DNA from: Phoebastria nigripes
Lineage: Eukaryota; Chordata; Aves; Procellariiformes; Diomedeidae
NCBI GenBank assembly: GCA_035582835.1
Contig: JAYKAV010001887.1
Coordinates: 3,570,769-3,634,768 of the forward strand
Direction: 5' to 3'
DNA: 64,000 nt
In this document: piece by piece, positions 1 to 14,286 of the stretch
Layout of the letters: every line of letters starts with the position of its first letter
Position numbering within the stretch: position 1 is the first letter of the stretch
Translations under genes and position numbers: made by a program
The notes under the pieces: model-generated
What the model was told of the DNA's origin: nothing
The model's input: the letters and a program-made list of their open reading frames with translations, nothing else
The model's database searches: none

Positions 1-3000
1 CTCAATTCAGTGGTTCATTTGTATTTAACAAAACAGTTGAGCACATATTCAACTACAAGTGCACTGGATTCAAGCACACATTTACCCGCTTTTATAGCGG
101 GATGACTGGACTGTAGGTTTAACCACACTGCTGAACTAGAGACTACACACCTCTAGCTAGAGTAAGTGCAGGGGGGAAAAATGCACGCAGGATCCAACCT
201 CAAAGACTTCTCATGTTGATACTTTCGTACATTCCCTGTCTAATGGTGTTCATATTTTACAGGTGGTTTTAAACACCAGCATCAAAAACTTCTTCACTTG
301 TTAAAGGTTCTTCCAGCTAGGGAATATGGGACATCCTTTGGGGGTCTGTTTATTATTACGGAATATTTCTCTTGCAGATGATCATCTGCTGTTTTATTCC
401 AGGTATGTTAAGAAAACGCTGGACTGAGTGTTCCAGCTGATGTTTGTCATAGTTTCCCAAAATAAAAGAAAGTAAATGAAGATTGTACGAAACCAGTCAT
501 GATTGTGGAGTCAGCAATTGCTGAGCTGACTTACACTTGGAATAACAGTCAGTAAAAAAACCAACAAAACTTGGCTCACAGAAATTTCCTGAACTGGAAC
601 AGCCAACAGGATTATTTTTAGTTCAGGTTTTAACATTTTATCATTTAAAGGGAAAACAGTTGCCAGATGAAAAACATTACATACCGTTTGAACAAAAGGT
701 ATTTTCTTATGTGCTAAATTTTAAACATCAGATTTTTACAGGGTACAATTTCTCAACTACCTCTGTTTCTTAAGTTTCCCAGACCTAGCATCGTTAACAA
801 AAATAAAGGTAATGTGAAAAAGTGAGAAGGGACATTTTAGCCAAAAGCTACTTGCGGTGTACTTTTACAGTGATTTGAGGAGATGCTAGAGTTAGTGGTC
901 CACCATTGCCCAGGAAACCCCTTTACCCCTAAACAGTGATTGTAGGCTGTAGCTTGGCAAGCAGGATGACAGGCATGAAGGATTTTAAAATATTTATTTA
1001 ATATTTTTTATTATTAAATATCTAGTATTTAAATATTCACTGTGAAATTACCTGTTTAGACTTCATAGAGTCTAATTTTGTATCTGTTTATTCTGTATAA
1101 TTAGAAGCCATATTTAGCTTTGGCTACAGCCTTTTATCCCAACAACTAAACATGTTTCATCCACAAGTGTTCTGAAACTTTATTTCAAAATTGTTTCAAA
1201 AGAAATATTTGGTACAGCTTGATTAATGTTTCTTTTGGCAGCAGTGCTGCCTTAGGCAGCCCAAAGTCATGTTGTTTGTTTCCAGTCCCACATCTTTCCC
1301 TAGCTGTAATGGCGTAATTGCATGTGGGGTTGCGCAGTGAACCCGGTCAAGGACTTGATCTTGACTAAAATAACCTGACCAAAGATGGTTATTTTGAACT
1401 TGGATCCCTTTCCTGCACNGCAGCCTCACGAAGATGTGGTGGCACCAGTGAGACAGTAGCCTGGGAAGGGAAGAGCGAGAGGGGCACAGGGAAAAGAGGG
1501 GCTGCTTCAGCCAGGACATGAAACTGCAGCCCCAGCTTTACAAACTGAAACCCCCTACAATGACTTTGGCCCATTCAGTATCTAAAGAAAAAAGAAAAAA
1601 AAAAGTAATTGCATAGCTATGATAGTGTAGTTGTGTTTTAGTTATGTTTCTCCAGTATCCATGTCTAAGTTAACTGAATGTACTATGAATTAATGACATG
1701 CTACAGGGATTAGTATACATAAATAACATATGATGAATCTGCATAATAATGTAAAATTAGGGAAAACGTGCAAACATACATGTTTCTGGGAGGAAAATCT
1801 ACTTAGATAACGTAAATTACAAACAAAAAAAACCTAACAGAAAATTAATAGGTATTTTATAGTTATCTTGCTGTTTTCTGTTACCAGCCCTGATTGATGA
1901 TGGGTCTGCAGCAAGATGAACAATTACTCATTAACAGCCGANTGACTACAGCATGATTCAAGAGGCCAGGCAGTATCCTTGATTGTTGGTATTCACTGAG
2001 TGTGAACTGAGGATAAATTACCTGCAGAGGCGGTAAAAGAAGCTGGAACTAGAAAAATACCTAGTGGAGGCAAGCTAAACTGCTGTTNCACATGTTTAAC
2101 TGAAACTGGTAGGATTTTGGGTTATATGGAAACTGTGTTATTGGGGCTATATGGAAAACGTTATTNGGGCTCTCTTGTCAATCCTGTATTTTTTGGGAGA
2201 AGTAATTTCTCCCCCATCATTATGTTATCTGGTATTGCAAGGTGTCTGTAAAGTATTTGAAGAATCTTGCTGAGCAGCAAAGCTAACACAATAAGGAAAC
2301 TGGAAGAGTTAATGAGCGGTGAAGTCTAGAAGCCTTTGTTTATCATAGGAATTAGGAAGCAAATTCCAATTCTTATTGCGATAACTTTTCCTATTTATTG
2401 TCACACATTTAAAATTTTTCACTAGCTTTCCTGTTACGTTTTCCAGGTGGTCACTGATGTTGCTAGAAAGAAAAAAAGAGTACAGACACCCCAAGCCAGA
2501 TAGTAGGACATGGTAGAAAGCTATGAAAAGCCTGGAATGTTAAAAAATAAAGAACCCTATTTTTATGTTTAAGTTTTAAATAAGTATTTCTTTTATTTTA
2601 TGGCTTTATGGTAACTACTTAAATTCAGCAATTACAATATAAAATCTTGAAATATGAACAGAGTTTTGGATAACATTTCATGGCAACAAAAAGTCACACC
2701 ATCAATATTAGGACGATTTGGGCACATCTTAATTTCTTCCTATTTAGTCTTGCATTGTTTATTAAACTTAAGCATTAGGACAGTGCAGCCCTTCCGATTT
2801 TGCTCTCTGGCCTGTGCTTTGCTGCTGGCCCGTTTACGCAGGAGCGATGCCTGTGCTGTGCCAGGATTAATAAAGCGTTGACTGACAGACACTAACTGTA
2901 ACAGCTGCTTTTATGGGTTATCACGTGTGGGTGTGAAAAAGCCGCACTGGCCCTCTGAAGAAAGCAGATTTACTGTAGATAAACCTTTAATGACATCACC

Positions 3001-3404
3001 CGGGTGTAACCAACACTTCAGAATGCTTCATAAATTTGTAAGTATTTGTAAAGTATATCCTACACATGGCTCGTCCTTACCAACACTAGGCTAGTACAGC
3101 TCCATGCCCTGCGCTCAAATACTGGGACAATTACAAGAGATTACATCGAGATTTAGATGCTAGGCTATTTTTAAAATGTTTTCCTCTCCTAATGCGTTTT
3201 CCCATATAATCCTATCTAAAAATGTATTTTGAGGGCTCGGGGTAAGTAGGGAACTGGGGCCTTAAAGTCACCAAATCCAGAAAAAGCTTACATGGGCTAG
3301 GGGTTAGAGTTAGAAAAGCAGATTTCATTCACTGCATCCCAGCTCAGGAGATGCAAGAGCATACCTTGAAGATCCCAGAAAGAAAAACATTATCTATGAG
3401 GCTC

Positions 3405-3420
3405 AAAAAAAAAAAAAAAA
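3405..3420. repeat. Poly(A) run
   Basis: Sixteen consecutive A bases followed by GGTGTG. It could be a microsatellite or the tail of a decayed retroposon. No target-site duplication was identified. Confidence 0.8.
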
Positions 3421-6400
3421 GGTGTGAAAGGGAGACAGAGCTATCAAATCCTCTAAGAATAAATAATAAAATATTTTCCATTTGAAGTGTCCAACTGGAT
3501 CTGACACTAGCCTAGAAGACATCTGGATTGTGTTCCTTCCTTGCTGTGCTGAGATGGTTTGGGGTAAATAATCTCATTGCTGAACGCATCAAATTCCTCT
3601 TCTGTGAAGTGGTATTGACTTTGCAAAGTCCACTGAGAGCTACTGATAGAAAATGCTATGCTAGAGTTCGTATTAAAATTTGATGTTTCCCCCATAAAAG
3701 ACTGGTATTTGAATTATTTTAGAAATGTACTCAGTTTGTTCAGATACAAACAATAACCAGGTTTTAAAATAGTCAGAGAAGACCTTATAATCAACTAATC
3801 TCTGCTGTTAAATGCTTTGCCCCTTGGAAATTAGTAATTATTTGTCTATATGCTGTATGCCTCCCACCACTCTGCGGAGTTAGCAAATACACCACCATTG
3901 AAAGAGGAAATCGTAACACAAGCAGGACCTCCTTGCAGGAAGAAAACTGGGGAAAAAAAAAAGGTGCTTCTGTGAGTAATATGGAGATAAGTACTCAATT
4001 CAGAAATATCCATTGCACTTACTGATGCAGCTGAAGGCATGTCCAGATCGCAGCATCACCAGCCATGGGCTATGCAAGAGGATCTAGCACAGTTAGACCA
4101 ACCATGCAGCTCAAACAGTTTCGCTCTTTGCCGTCAGTTTCTATGTGTTTGTTTTTAATGATTTTCTGCAGAGGAATGAGTATTAAAATTATTAAGTATT
4201 TTATTGCATATATGGATAAATGTTTAAGAAACATGCCACAGTTGCTCAACTGCAGACGTGTATTTTCCAAGTGAAAAGACTGATTTTCAGAGACTGCGTT
4301 AGACAGAGTACCTTACTTACATCAAGTGTTATTTTGAAGTGTTGCAAACAGATCTCCTTTCTTGTTGGTTGTGGGGTGTTACTGACAGTAAAAGCTGTAC
4401 TTCTTAAACCTCTGCTCAACGGCATTCTTTAGATTTAATAGAGAAAAAGTTGCACCAGCTGTTGAAACAAAATAGTTATTTTCCTAGTGTAAGTATTTTG
4501 GACTCATTGGTTAATTCTTTCCTTTGTTCTGTTGCATAGAAAGTTTACGCAGACTGTGATGAGACAAAATTACTTCAGATATACAAACATCCTCTCAAAA
4601 TTCAGAACTCAAATCTTCCCTTGAGTCACTTGAATACAGCTGCTAATTATCTCATAGAATGCGTTTTGCTGCAGTTTGAAGAGCATACGATGCCAAAGGA
4701 GAAACTGTTCAGTAACACCGTAGGCTTTACTTCAACTGTGTGAATGTTTCTCCAAACCAGAAGTCCCTACCTTTTTATGGGGAGGAAGGATAAGCTAATA
4801 GTTAGAGAAGCGAGAAGCAGCCAGCGCAGGAGACATTCCTCCACTGAAAGCTTATAGAGGAAGTATAGTGAAAAGTTTTCCTTCCCTGACAAAGGGAAAC
4901 GGGGAAAAGGGAGTGATACGTCTCGTCTCATGCAGCGGTAGGCGAAGACTTAAGCACCACATATCAGGTTCCCTGGCAAAACCCATTGCCATTAAAGCAA
5001 TATTCTGTTTTGTTCTGAGAGGTGGGATGCGTTATATTCTGAAACTATTAACCATCCTATTTTTAATTTCCATACACCAGGTAGAGAAGCTTCTATGTCC
5101 GAAATAATGTTTCAGTAGTTGAATGCTAAAAATCTGAAAAACTGTGATTTCAGTGAGAGATAAGTATGTGCAGTTAATAAACGTACTATTCTTTCATTAA
5201 GTCCTAGAAGCAAATGCAGCATTACTGAAGACGGAAACAATTTTGTTGATATCACTGGAGTTGAACACACTTAAGCCAGAATGAAACATAAATGTCCACA
5301 TAATCCTATGTGACCTCTCAATTATTCCCATACAGCGTAACAGTGATTTCACAGATTACACTGAAGGGAAGTGTAATTTAAACTTTCTATGGTATGTGTG
5401 CTCGTCCCTTTAACTTTCTTCTTCAGTAGTCATTTGAGGCAAGTTAATCTGTAGTGTATTTTAGTTGGAGTAAGGGTTGCAGCAGAGACACTTGGGCCCA
5501 TTGTGAGTCTTTGTGTTCTTTCTAGTACTATTTTCCATAATGATTTCATCCCTATCCCAGTGTCTGATTATTAGAGGAATAGCCTTTGTATGCAGAAGAC
5601 AATGTATTGATTGCTAGCCATGGTGGAGCTGCGTGGGAGACGAGTATTATGTATCTACAGCTGGAGCTTGCTGGAGTAAAGAATCACTAGTACAAAACAT
5701 TTGCTGTAACTTTCCATGGATAAAAAACATTTCAGTAATAAAATACAGGATTCCCAAAATGTAGCTTAGACAAGTTTTACTCAAATATTTACAGTTAAGT
5801 ATACATATTTTCTGAGATTTAGGAAAACCTATCAGTGTCCACTGCTGCTTATAACATTCATGCCTCTATGTTTGGATTTTCTTTTTCTGTCTTAACTATA
5901 GTAATTAAAATCCCTGTCTCAACAGAAATGAGAAGGTTTGTTCTCTGAACTTTTGAAATTGGTTGCCATCCAAAGAGTAGCATCTTGATTCCTGGAACTG
6001 GCAAAACATTCATTGATTTTTACCAGTATCAATGTTTGGTTTGGATTGTCTGCCTTAACTCTACCTCTGAAATCATGTCAAACCCAACCCCTCTTGTTAC
6101 ACCATTCTTAATACTAGACTGGCTAGCTTGTGCATGTTAATATCTACTCTTTTTTAAACATAGGCAGTCAGATTACATTGTCTGCCTTTGGCGTTACATA
6201 AAATCCACAGGTGTATAGTCAAAAAAAGGTTCACTATAGGGTGGCATGTGAAATATATTGGCATGAAGAAACACCCTTTTTTAACTGGGCTGGTCATATG
6301 ATTGGTATTTGGCAGAGACTCATAGCATGACTCAGTGAAATCTTTTAACAGTGAAGCTTCTCATATAGTAAACATCCCAAGCACTAGACTGTATAGTTTG

Positions 6401-9400
6401 ATTTCACTGAAGTAAAATCCCATTATATTAAATTATAATGTGGAGACATTCTCTACGTTAATTTAATGGATGCAGCTCTTCAAGTTCTCACCATCTGTTC
6501 CACCCTTTAATTACAAAAACAAAAAAGTACAATTCACAATCCCTTCATAAAAAAAGAGGACTAGAAGTGATTTGGACGCACAGGTATGTATTATACTCAG
6601 ACTGCCAGCATCTGTTACATACATGGTTTCACTTGACAGTAAGCTGTACTTTGCTGGTAGCACCCCTACTTTAAAAATATGTATTGGTAGTTTCAAGTGG
6701 ATAAATGGTTAGTCACTCCCTCACCTAGAAATCTGATTGTCCAATGCTGTGGTTCTGACTTCATCTTAGATATAGCTGCTTTTCAGGATAAGTGAAATTA
6801 CCTTTGTGCCTGCAAGCCATGGAACACTGCAGAATCTTTTGGGGCAAAAGAGGGTATAGAAATGCGTAAGTGAAAAGCCACGTTAGAGATACTCTTTGTC
6901 AGTATTTTTTAGAAAGGCTATGCTCTCTAAAAGGAATATATATTTTTTTTTCTAGATGATATGTAGAAAGCATTTACCTTTAAAACAGATGAACAAAATA
7001 CAAGCATTTGCATTCAGTGACACTGCCCAGAAGCTTTTTCATTCACAGACATAAGAAAATAATGAGTTTGTTTACCTAGTAGTTACGACTTTTCTGTTAA
7101 AGATACCTTATACTTTGAAAAAAGTGTATTTCAGTTTAAAAAATCTACTCATGTAACTAGCAAAATTAATAGTAGCTGTAACACTTCACAGATAGGGAAG
7201 TGGGAGTTGAAATGGCCCTGAAAATCTTTAAACAGGTAGAAGACACATCTCCTGTCTCCTGATCTGTTCACCAGCCCATGGTGCCTCCTGCTATACTGGT
7301 TTCATAGTACAGAGTAAGAGCAAGAGTTATTTTCTTGAACACAGAAGTGTATTAAATAGTCACATAAAACCAGAAGAACTTGTTTTGGAAGAAGTCAGCC
7401 CTATCTCAAGGCTACTGTAACATACACACCTTTATTGTGGAAATTCTTTCACTTGGTATATTATCTACACGAGTAATTCTTGATAGATTTTGGTGCATTT
7501 GCCTGACTGTCTCCAGTTGGACACTGTCAAAAAATTAGAGCAGTAGTAGCTGTACCAATAAAGTTTTTTTGACTACTAGAAGAATGAATATGAATGATTT
7601 TCTGCTGTAATAGATACCATTTTTTAAGGGAAATGTAACTATAGTAAGGACAGAGAGGGCAATTTATGAAAAGGTACACTGCAGGACTTCATCTAGAAAC
7701 AGCCGCAACACAAGAATGGTAGGTTTAACAGGCTGTTGAGACTAACTTGTATTATAGCTTTGGTGCCCTAGAAGGTGCTGTTTCTGAAATAAACATTCTT
7801 CTGAGGAAGTTCCGCCAGGTTTTTGTAAGATTATTTTTGATAGTAAAACATGAATCAAAATTAAACTTGCTGTGCAGTGTCCCAAAGCACTGGGCCAGCG
7901 ATTCTGTGACAGAGAGCCTCCCTTGTGAAGCTGGCAAGCTTCTCCTTCTCATTCTGCGCGACTGAGATCAACCACTGTTGTAATAGACCCTGCATCGCCT
8001 CTCCACTCATTCAGTCCTGTAATAAATATACATTCATTATGGAACTGAAAAATTCTAATTGCTCAAGTTAATGACAGTTTCCTGAAACCAGTTCTTCTCT
8101 CTGATAATATACCTGATATCATTATTTAATTATGGAGTAATTATTCATCCAATGAAAACAAGTCATAATTTCATTGATCTTTTGGGTTTGTAATCTGAGG
8201 AGGAAAACCACACTGGTGAAGTATACAAATTAACATTATGCTTGTGCTAGATATGTACTCCTGGGAGTAAATCTCTGTGTACCATGGCAGCAAGCAAGGT
8301 TAGTACTAGCTCCTGTCTTTGAACACATAGAGACTGACAGCTTTTGGATGCACTTACTGCCTATGAGCGAAATTCAGCTAGTTATTCAGCCAACACAGCT
8401 CAAGTTCAGCATGCACTTGGTCAGCCCAGCACAAGCCCAGCTTTGAAGCCTGCAAACTTTTAGGATTTGTTGGCTTGGGGTTCCAACAACTGGGTGTGTG
8501 TAGCATCTGTATGACAGATGTGGAATACAATATAGTGGACATGTGCACTCTGGGGCTAACACAAGGAGAGTGTTACTTGGCCAGTGAACGCACTCAGCAG
8601 TTATCACTAATACTATATACATCAAAACGGAAGTTAGATGCTGTCAGCAAGATCCGAGTTTCATCTGAAATGCCAAGAGTTTTGGCATTACCATCTACCA
8701 GTGAGATTAACAGGTCACCCTTCATGGCCATTTCTCGTTCTTTTGCCAAATGCAAGATTTTTATTAGTCAAATTTATAACACTGTTTTTTTTATTTTCAT
8801 GATATTTATCTTATACGCAACTTCAGGGAGAAAAGTCTCTCAGTTTAGAATGACATTGCCAGAGCTTATGAGGTGTTGTGGATCATTTGGCTAAATCCAA
8901 TTCAGTGAGGCTGAAAAGGGGGAATAAAGGAAGTTATGCACAGGAAAAGGGATAGAGGAGAAGAGTGGCAATCAGGAAGAATGATGCTAGCTTTGATGGA
9001 AAAAAGACATCGATCAAGGAGGGACGTCACAGCATGCAATGAAATAGGAGATGAAAAAATAAAATTTATTCTTCAAATAGAAGAGATCAGGGTTTGTTGT
9101 TACTGTGATCACTGGGAGAGCTGGGGAGTTTGTTACAGCTGAAGGGAGGTATCTGATGTTCTCAGGATTGACCACTGCCTCTTCTCAACCATTTTTCATC
9201 CTTCCCAAGTCACATGAGGTTGATNGATATGATGAGGAAAGGTGGGGAAAGGTGACCCAGCTCTGGGCTGGAAGGGTAAATACTCTTAGCTAGTAAAAAC
9301 GGAGACAGTACTTTGCCTATGAACACAGTGTTACTAATGAGGAAGCTCAGGTTTATCAAGGGTAGCTCCATCCACCTGGGGATATTCTCTTTCCAAGTAA

Positions 9401-9948
9401 TTTAATTTTGCATGTTTATATATTTATTATTATTACACTCACAAATATTTTGACTGTCACTGAGTTGGCATGACTAGTAGTTTCTGCTTGGGCAATACAG
9501 GATTACCAAGTATGCTTATGCTCGGCACTGATGTGCGCTGACAACACATGACTTTATAATGCCAAACCCGATTCAGTCCACGCATTTTTATTTTCATTAA
9601 TATCTTTATTTTCATGAATATTAAACTGGCTCTCAGACTTTCCTCAAAAAAGAAGAGTCGGTTCTATCTAGGCTCTGTATAACCCAGCTACGGTAGTGCA
9701 AATAATTTCAGGTTACTACAGCATGTTCTTCCACTCCACCCTTAAAATAAGGCTTTTGGTGAGAACACTGTTATGTAAGGCTGCAAATGAGATTTGGAAC
9801 AATAATAATTATCCAACTTGCCACCTATTTTTAATACCTAAGATGGAAGGCACTGAAATTCTGAATGATAATATTCAAAGAGCAAAGCACAGCAGTGAAT
9901 CCACCTATTACAACGAAATCTGATTCAGTATTAGGTTAAAAATAAGGT

Positions 9949-10020
9949 CAGGTTATTATTTGTAAGTAGCTATTACTAATAATTCAGGTTATTATTTGTA
10001 AGTAGCTATTACTAATAATA
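9949..10020. repeat. 36-bp tandem duplication
   Basis: Two head-to-tail copies of a 36-bp unit that begins with CAGGTTATTATTTG lie at 9949-9984 and 9985-10020. They differ only at the last base, which points to a recent local duplication. No coding or known family content is visible. Confidence 0.93.
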
Positions 10021-11708
10021 CACTTGTTAACCACAGTGAAGCGAAATCATGATCTAAGAATAAGTGTGCCTGTGCAGTGAATATATCACAGTTCTCCTTT
10101 GTCCTTTAGCACATACACAAATAGATTTCAGAAGAAAATTTCCCTCCCCGGTCTCTCTATTCAGAGAAAGCATTTAAGCAGCAGCCAGGACACAGCACAG
10201 CACTGCTTGGAACTGAGCTTGAGAGCTGATGCTGAGCTGGATGGCAAGGCAGCAGTTTAGCCAAGCCATTTTTAGCAGGTTGTGTGTACCTGTTTTGTCA
10301 CGCAAGACATCTGTGACATCTCCAAAACAACATGGATATTACATTAACGCACTTCTAGAAGTCATAGGTACTCCCCAACTGGGTTCATGCTTCCTTCACT
10401 ACAAGATACTGGCAGTACTATGAAGAAAACATATACTTACCTGGCAGGAAAGTGAGGGAGGAGTACCTCACATTTTCTTGCTGCAATCCTTTTTTGCAGT
10501 CTTTCTATAGCTTAACTCTCTAGTTGCTTGGCCCAGATGAAGGTCATGACAGTAACTGTGATGTAGTATTAACTGAAGAGTAAATATCTGAAAAAAAAAT
10601 GCAATAGCTATAATATGCAGAGAATCTCATTCATTCACTCAAATAAATAGGCTACAGAATGGCTACATCAGTTAAGTGTTGCCTGGCTTAAGTGTAACAG
10701 GATCTCCAGGACAAGACAAGAAAGAGAGGCACAGAATAAAGGTAAGAGTCCTACTTGTTGGTTGAACTGCACTGTGTACCACTTTGCAAGGGCACAGTTA
10801 AAGAGCAGAAATGTTATGACAAGTATGGGCAAATCATCTTGGAGCTCAGGCTTAATATCCTTATGTCTGCAGGTATGGCACTTGGTCCTCCTGGATTTAT
10901 AGGCATTTAATAGGATTGCAGTCTCGTTCCAAGGAAAACGATCGTCATTACAGCCCTAAAGCCTCCCCAGCTACATTAGCCAGCTGCCTTCTTTTGGACT
11001 AGTTACTGCATTTTGCCGTAAGTCTATGCACCAATATGAGGAGAGAAAAATATATCCTGCAGAGGTTTCAGCCATAATTCAGCCATCACATTGTGTTTGA
11101 GATTTCACAGAAGTGAACAGTACAGCCCCTTGCTAAGATGTTGTGACTTGAAAAAAAANCACCTCTTACATGTTCTACATTTTTCAGATTCCTAAAGCCA
11201 ACCATCTGAAAGCCAGAAACAGTGGTTTCTCCGTAGTGTGCTGGCACAAAAAGCAAAGATATGTATCTATCCCATGCCTAACGGAGGAAGCATTATGTAG
11301 GAATTGTCTGTACAAGGCATGTGGGATGTGCTAAGTTTGTGTCATTTATTAAAAAAAAAAATCACTTTGGATCATATTATCTCCATGACAACTGCTTGTA
11401 TGTATTAACAATTTGTTGTGTGCNTAAACGTAGCTTATGGAAAAGACTGAACAATAGGACAGCTTTTCCAAAGAAAGTACTTGTAACATGAGCTATGCTG
11501 ATCGGAACACCACACCAGCAATCAGCAAGCCTAAAGCCTCCTAGCACAAACTTAGCAGGACATTTCACAGATGTTTACATTATTTGTTTAAAATGAAGGA
11601 ATTTAAGCATGTGCACAACTATCTATTGAACTGGGGTCTCTACTCTCTTGACTCTAAATGCTTCTGTCATGTTTGGCAAGTTAGTTAACTTCAGTATCTG
11701 TTTCCTCA

Positions 11709-11785
11709 ATCGGGCTGAAATCATGTATTTGTCCATCTGGCAATGACAGTGATAGTATTTGTCCTGGCAGTGGTAGTATTTGTCA
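11709..11785. repeat. Degenerate short tandem repeat, about 21 bp unit
   Basis: Related units sharing GTATTTGTCC or GTATTTGTC followed by a CTGGCA-like segment recur near 11712, 11755 and 11776. The copies are imperfect. It appears to be a small decayed tandem array in non-coding DNA. Confidence 0.55.
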
Positions 11786-14227
11786 AGTGCTCTAAAGATT
11801 AGAGCTGTCAGATGATACGTAGCATTTTCAGAACTGAGGAGGAACGCGGCCATGTGCTCAGGTGCACAGCGGTGTACCTACTCCACCAGTGCTCCTTGCC
11901 CAGCCGGCCAGGAGACAGCACCAGGCTGGATGCACAAGCTGGAAGCGGCATTCAGTGCCACGCTCCTGGGGAGAGAATAGGACACAAAATATTTGCAAAA
12001 TATTGAAAACCTAGTATTTGTGAATAAGCACTCTTTTCCTACCTTTTTAAAGATTCTTGACTATGATATATCTGTATCCATAGTGATTTGAAAATGTGAT
12101 TTTCACAGTTACTTTGTAACTTCTTCTTTCAATAAGACTGTACACTTACTGCTTTCTCTACAACGCCAGAGTGAACTATGAACTAGCAAATTTCAAGTAA
12201 TACGTTTTGTGGTATATAAGGTGATTAATAATGAGATTCCACCCTTTACAGAAAAGCCATTTAATTGAACTTTTAAAGTGAGTAGGCCTCTGTTGATAGT
12301 GGTATTACTGATGTCACCAATTTTGCCATGCACTATCTGGACTCTGAAATGAGTCAAATATACAGAAGCAGTATTTATTCATGCCGATGTAACACAAATA
12401 TCTGACATAAATAGTTTATCTTCTAGTTCCCATCTTTTGCAATCATTCTACTAAAGATCACAAGATTTATCTGACTTAATGGGACTATTAAGACACAAAA
12501 CGTACAATACTTTGTCACAGTAAGTGGCCAGTATCTGAATATGTGAGAGATTACATGATGTATACTTCTGACTTCATCTGATCAGGAAAAGTCTCTCTCC
12601 CCACAGAGGCAGTTCTACACTGTAGACTTCTACACTGAAGTACCAGTGTCTATACTGTTTGCTTACAAAAAAATGTATTAATCAAAGGTGGCAGCCCTAC
12701 AACAAAAGGTGGGAACTCATTATTACAATATTGCATAGCCTTTTAATTCTGCATTTAGTATTAAAACACCATAGCAACAGACACTTCAGACATACATTGA
12801 CAGATAATTTAGAACCAGTAAAATATTCAGAGAGAGAGAAGTGTGAAGAAAACTAATTTACTCTACAATGCTTAATCAACACTACATTCACATAGTTGTA
12901 CGATGCCCAGCAATATAAATCTGCCTAGTTTAAACACTGGCTGATGTCTCTTATACTACAATGGAAATGTTCGTGTTACTGCAGTAACTGATAAGCCTAT
13001 TGCAATTGCTAACACACACATCAATGAGTTTGAGATTCATTTCAGACCGTTACAGAATTAGTTGGCACTACAGGTGGTTTTGCAAAAAAGTTGAATAACC
13101 CACCAACTCGATGTGTGTAAACATAAGTGCAGTCAGCTTGAATAGTTAACCTTTTTAAGGAATGCCGTACATATAAAACACTTGTCACTGACTCAAGTGC
13201 TAGGATCGTGTACAGCAGTAGGGACTACCCTTGACTCACCACGGCAGCCACACCCAGTCCATCTCCTTAGTTACAAACCACACGCACACAAAGGCCTGCC
13301 ATATATTCACATACTAAATGCGAAGCATTGTTACTGCCATCTCACAATTCAGAGTTTAATCTTACTGTATACCTGAAGTACTGACAAACCCCCAACTTAT
13401 GCAACACAGCAGGTATTCTTTCATTATTTCGTTCTCCTTTGAAGGCTCAGGTAACTATCTAAGAAAGAGGAGAAAAGCAACCATGATTCTCTGAACTATT
13501 GATTATGACCCTCAAGTAGGAGGGAGGAACGAGATCTGACTTCTGATCCACACGTAAGACTATTCGAAACAATATGAGGATAAAATACAGAGCTAATGCT
13601 TGGGATGGAGATGGAAACCAAAATTTTCGCCTTCTCTGTGAGTGTCCGGATAACTGAATCCTGAATTTTCTGTGCAGAGTCCTGAATTCTCTCCTAGTCA
13701 ATGGCACGGCTTCAGCTGCAAGCGGGGAGTGCTGAATCACCTACCCCTTCCAAAGCAGGGTTTGTCCTGGCAGTTAAGAGCTATGACTGAGTCTTTTCAA
13801 ACAAAAAGGGTTCCTTTCTTAGGTGAGCACTTTAACACTATGCTCCTGTGGACCAACGGTGGGTTTGGGAACCACCACACTTGCTCTAAAGACAGCAGCG
13901 ATCATTATTGCAATCTGTAAGGAACCCTGTCTAATCCACACTAGCTGTGCTTTCCCCACACCTATCAGATAAAACATCACAGGACTTTGGTTGTAGTTTC
14001 ATAAGCAAATAAGCCAGGTTAAGTTTCCTGCTGCTGAGAAGGTTTTATTTCAGCGCTCACTCCATCTTTCCTGTTCCAGAAACACAGTGGGCAATGCAGT
14101 CCTGCCCCGTTTTGAGCACTAGGATCAGTATGCAGCACACCCTCTTTTTTCAGCTGGATCAACTGTCTGCCACAGGGAGCCCAAGAGTTACAGCTGATAA
14201 CCCAAACCAAGGCCCTGCCTTCAGCTG

Positions 14228-14286
14228 AAGGCTGGACCAGGCAATCTCCACAGCTCCCTTCCAACCTGGCCCCTCCCATGATCCTG
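14228..14286 (+). mobile_element. CR1 LINE 3'-end fragment
   Basis: The segment GGCTGGACCAG, then CTCCCTTCCAACCTGG, then a GATCCTG-like end follows the layout of the 3' tail of bird CR1 retrotransposons (TTGGACTAGATGA...CCCTTCCAACC...ATTCTATGATTCT). It is diverged and truncated on the 5' side, and no reverse-transcriptase coding remains. The true left border may lie near 14150. Confidence 0.6.

Noticed and set aside
1223..1574. Overlapping 98- and 61-codon - strand ORFs near the left edge
   Set aside because: They contain an N base, match no family I know and have no splice context. They may be part of an unidentified repeat.
3507..3695. 62-codon - strand ORF with a plausible-looking acidic tail (FTEEEFDAF)
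   Set aside because: The upstream sequence lacks a pyrimidine-tract acceptor and reaches an in-frame stop within a few codons. No family was recognised.
8475..8894. 139-codon + strand ORF upstream of PPP2CA
   Set aside because: One or so ORF of this length is expected by chance in 64 kb of this composition. There is no family resemblance, splice structure or promoter.
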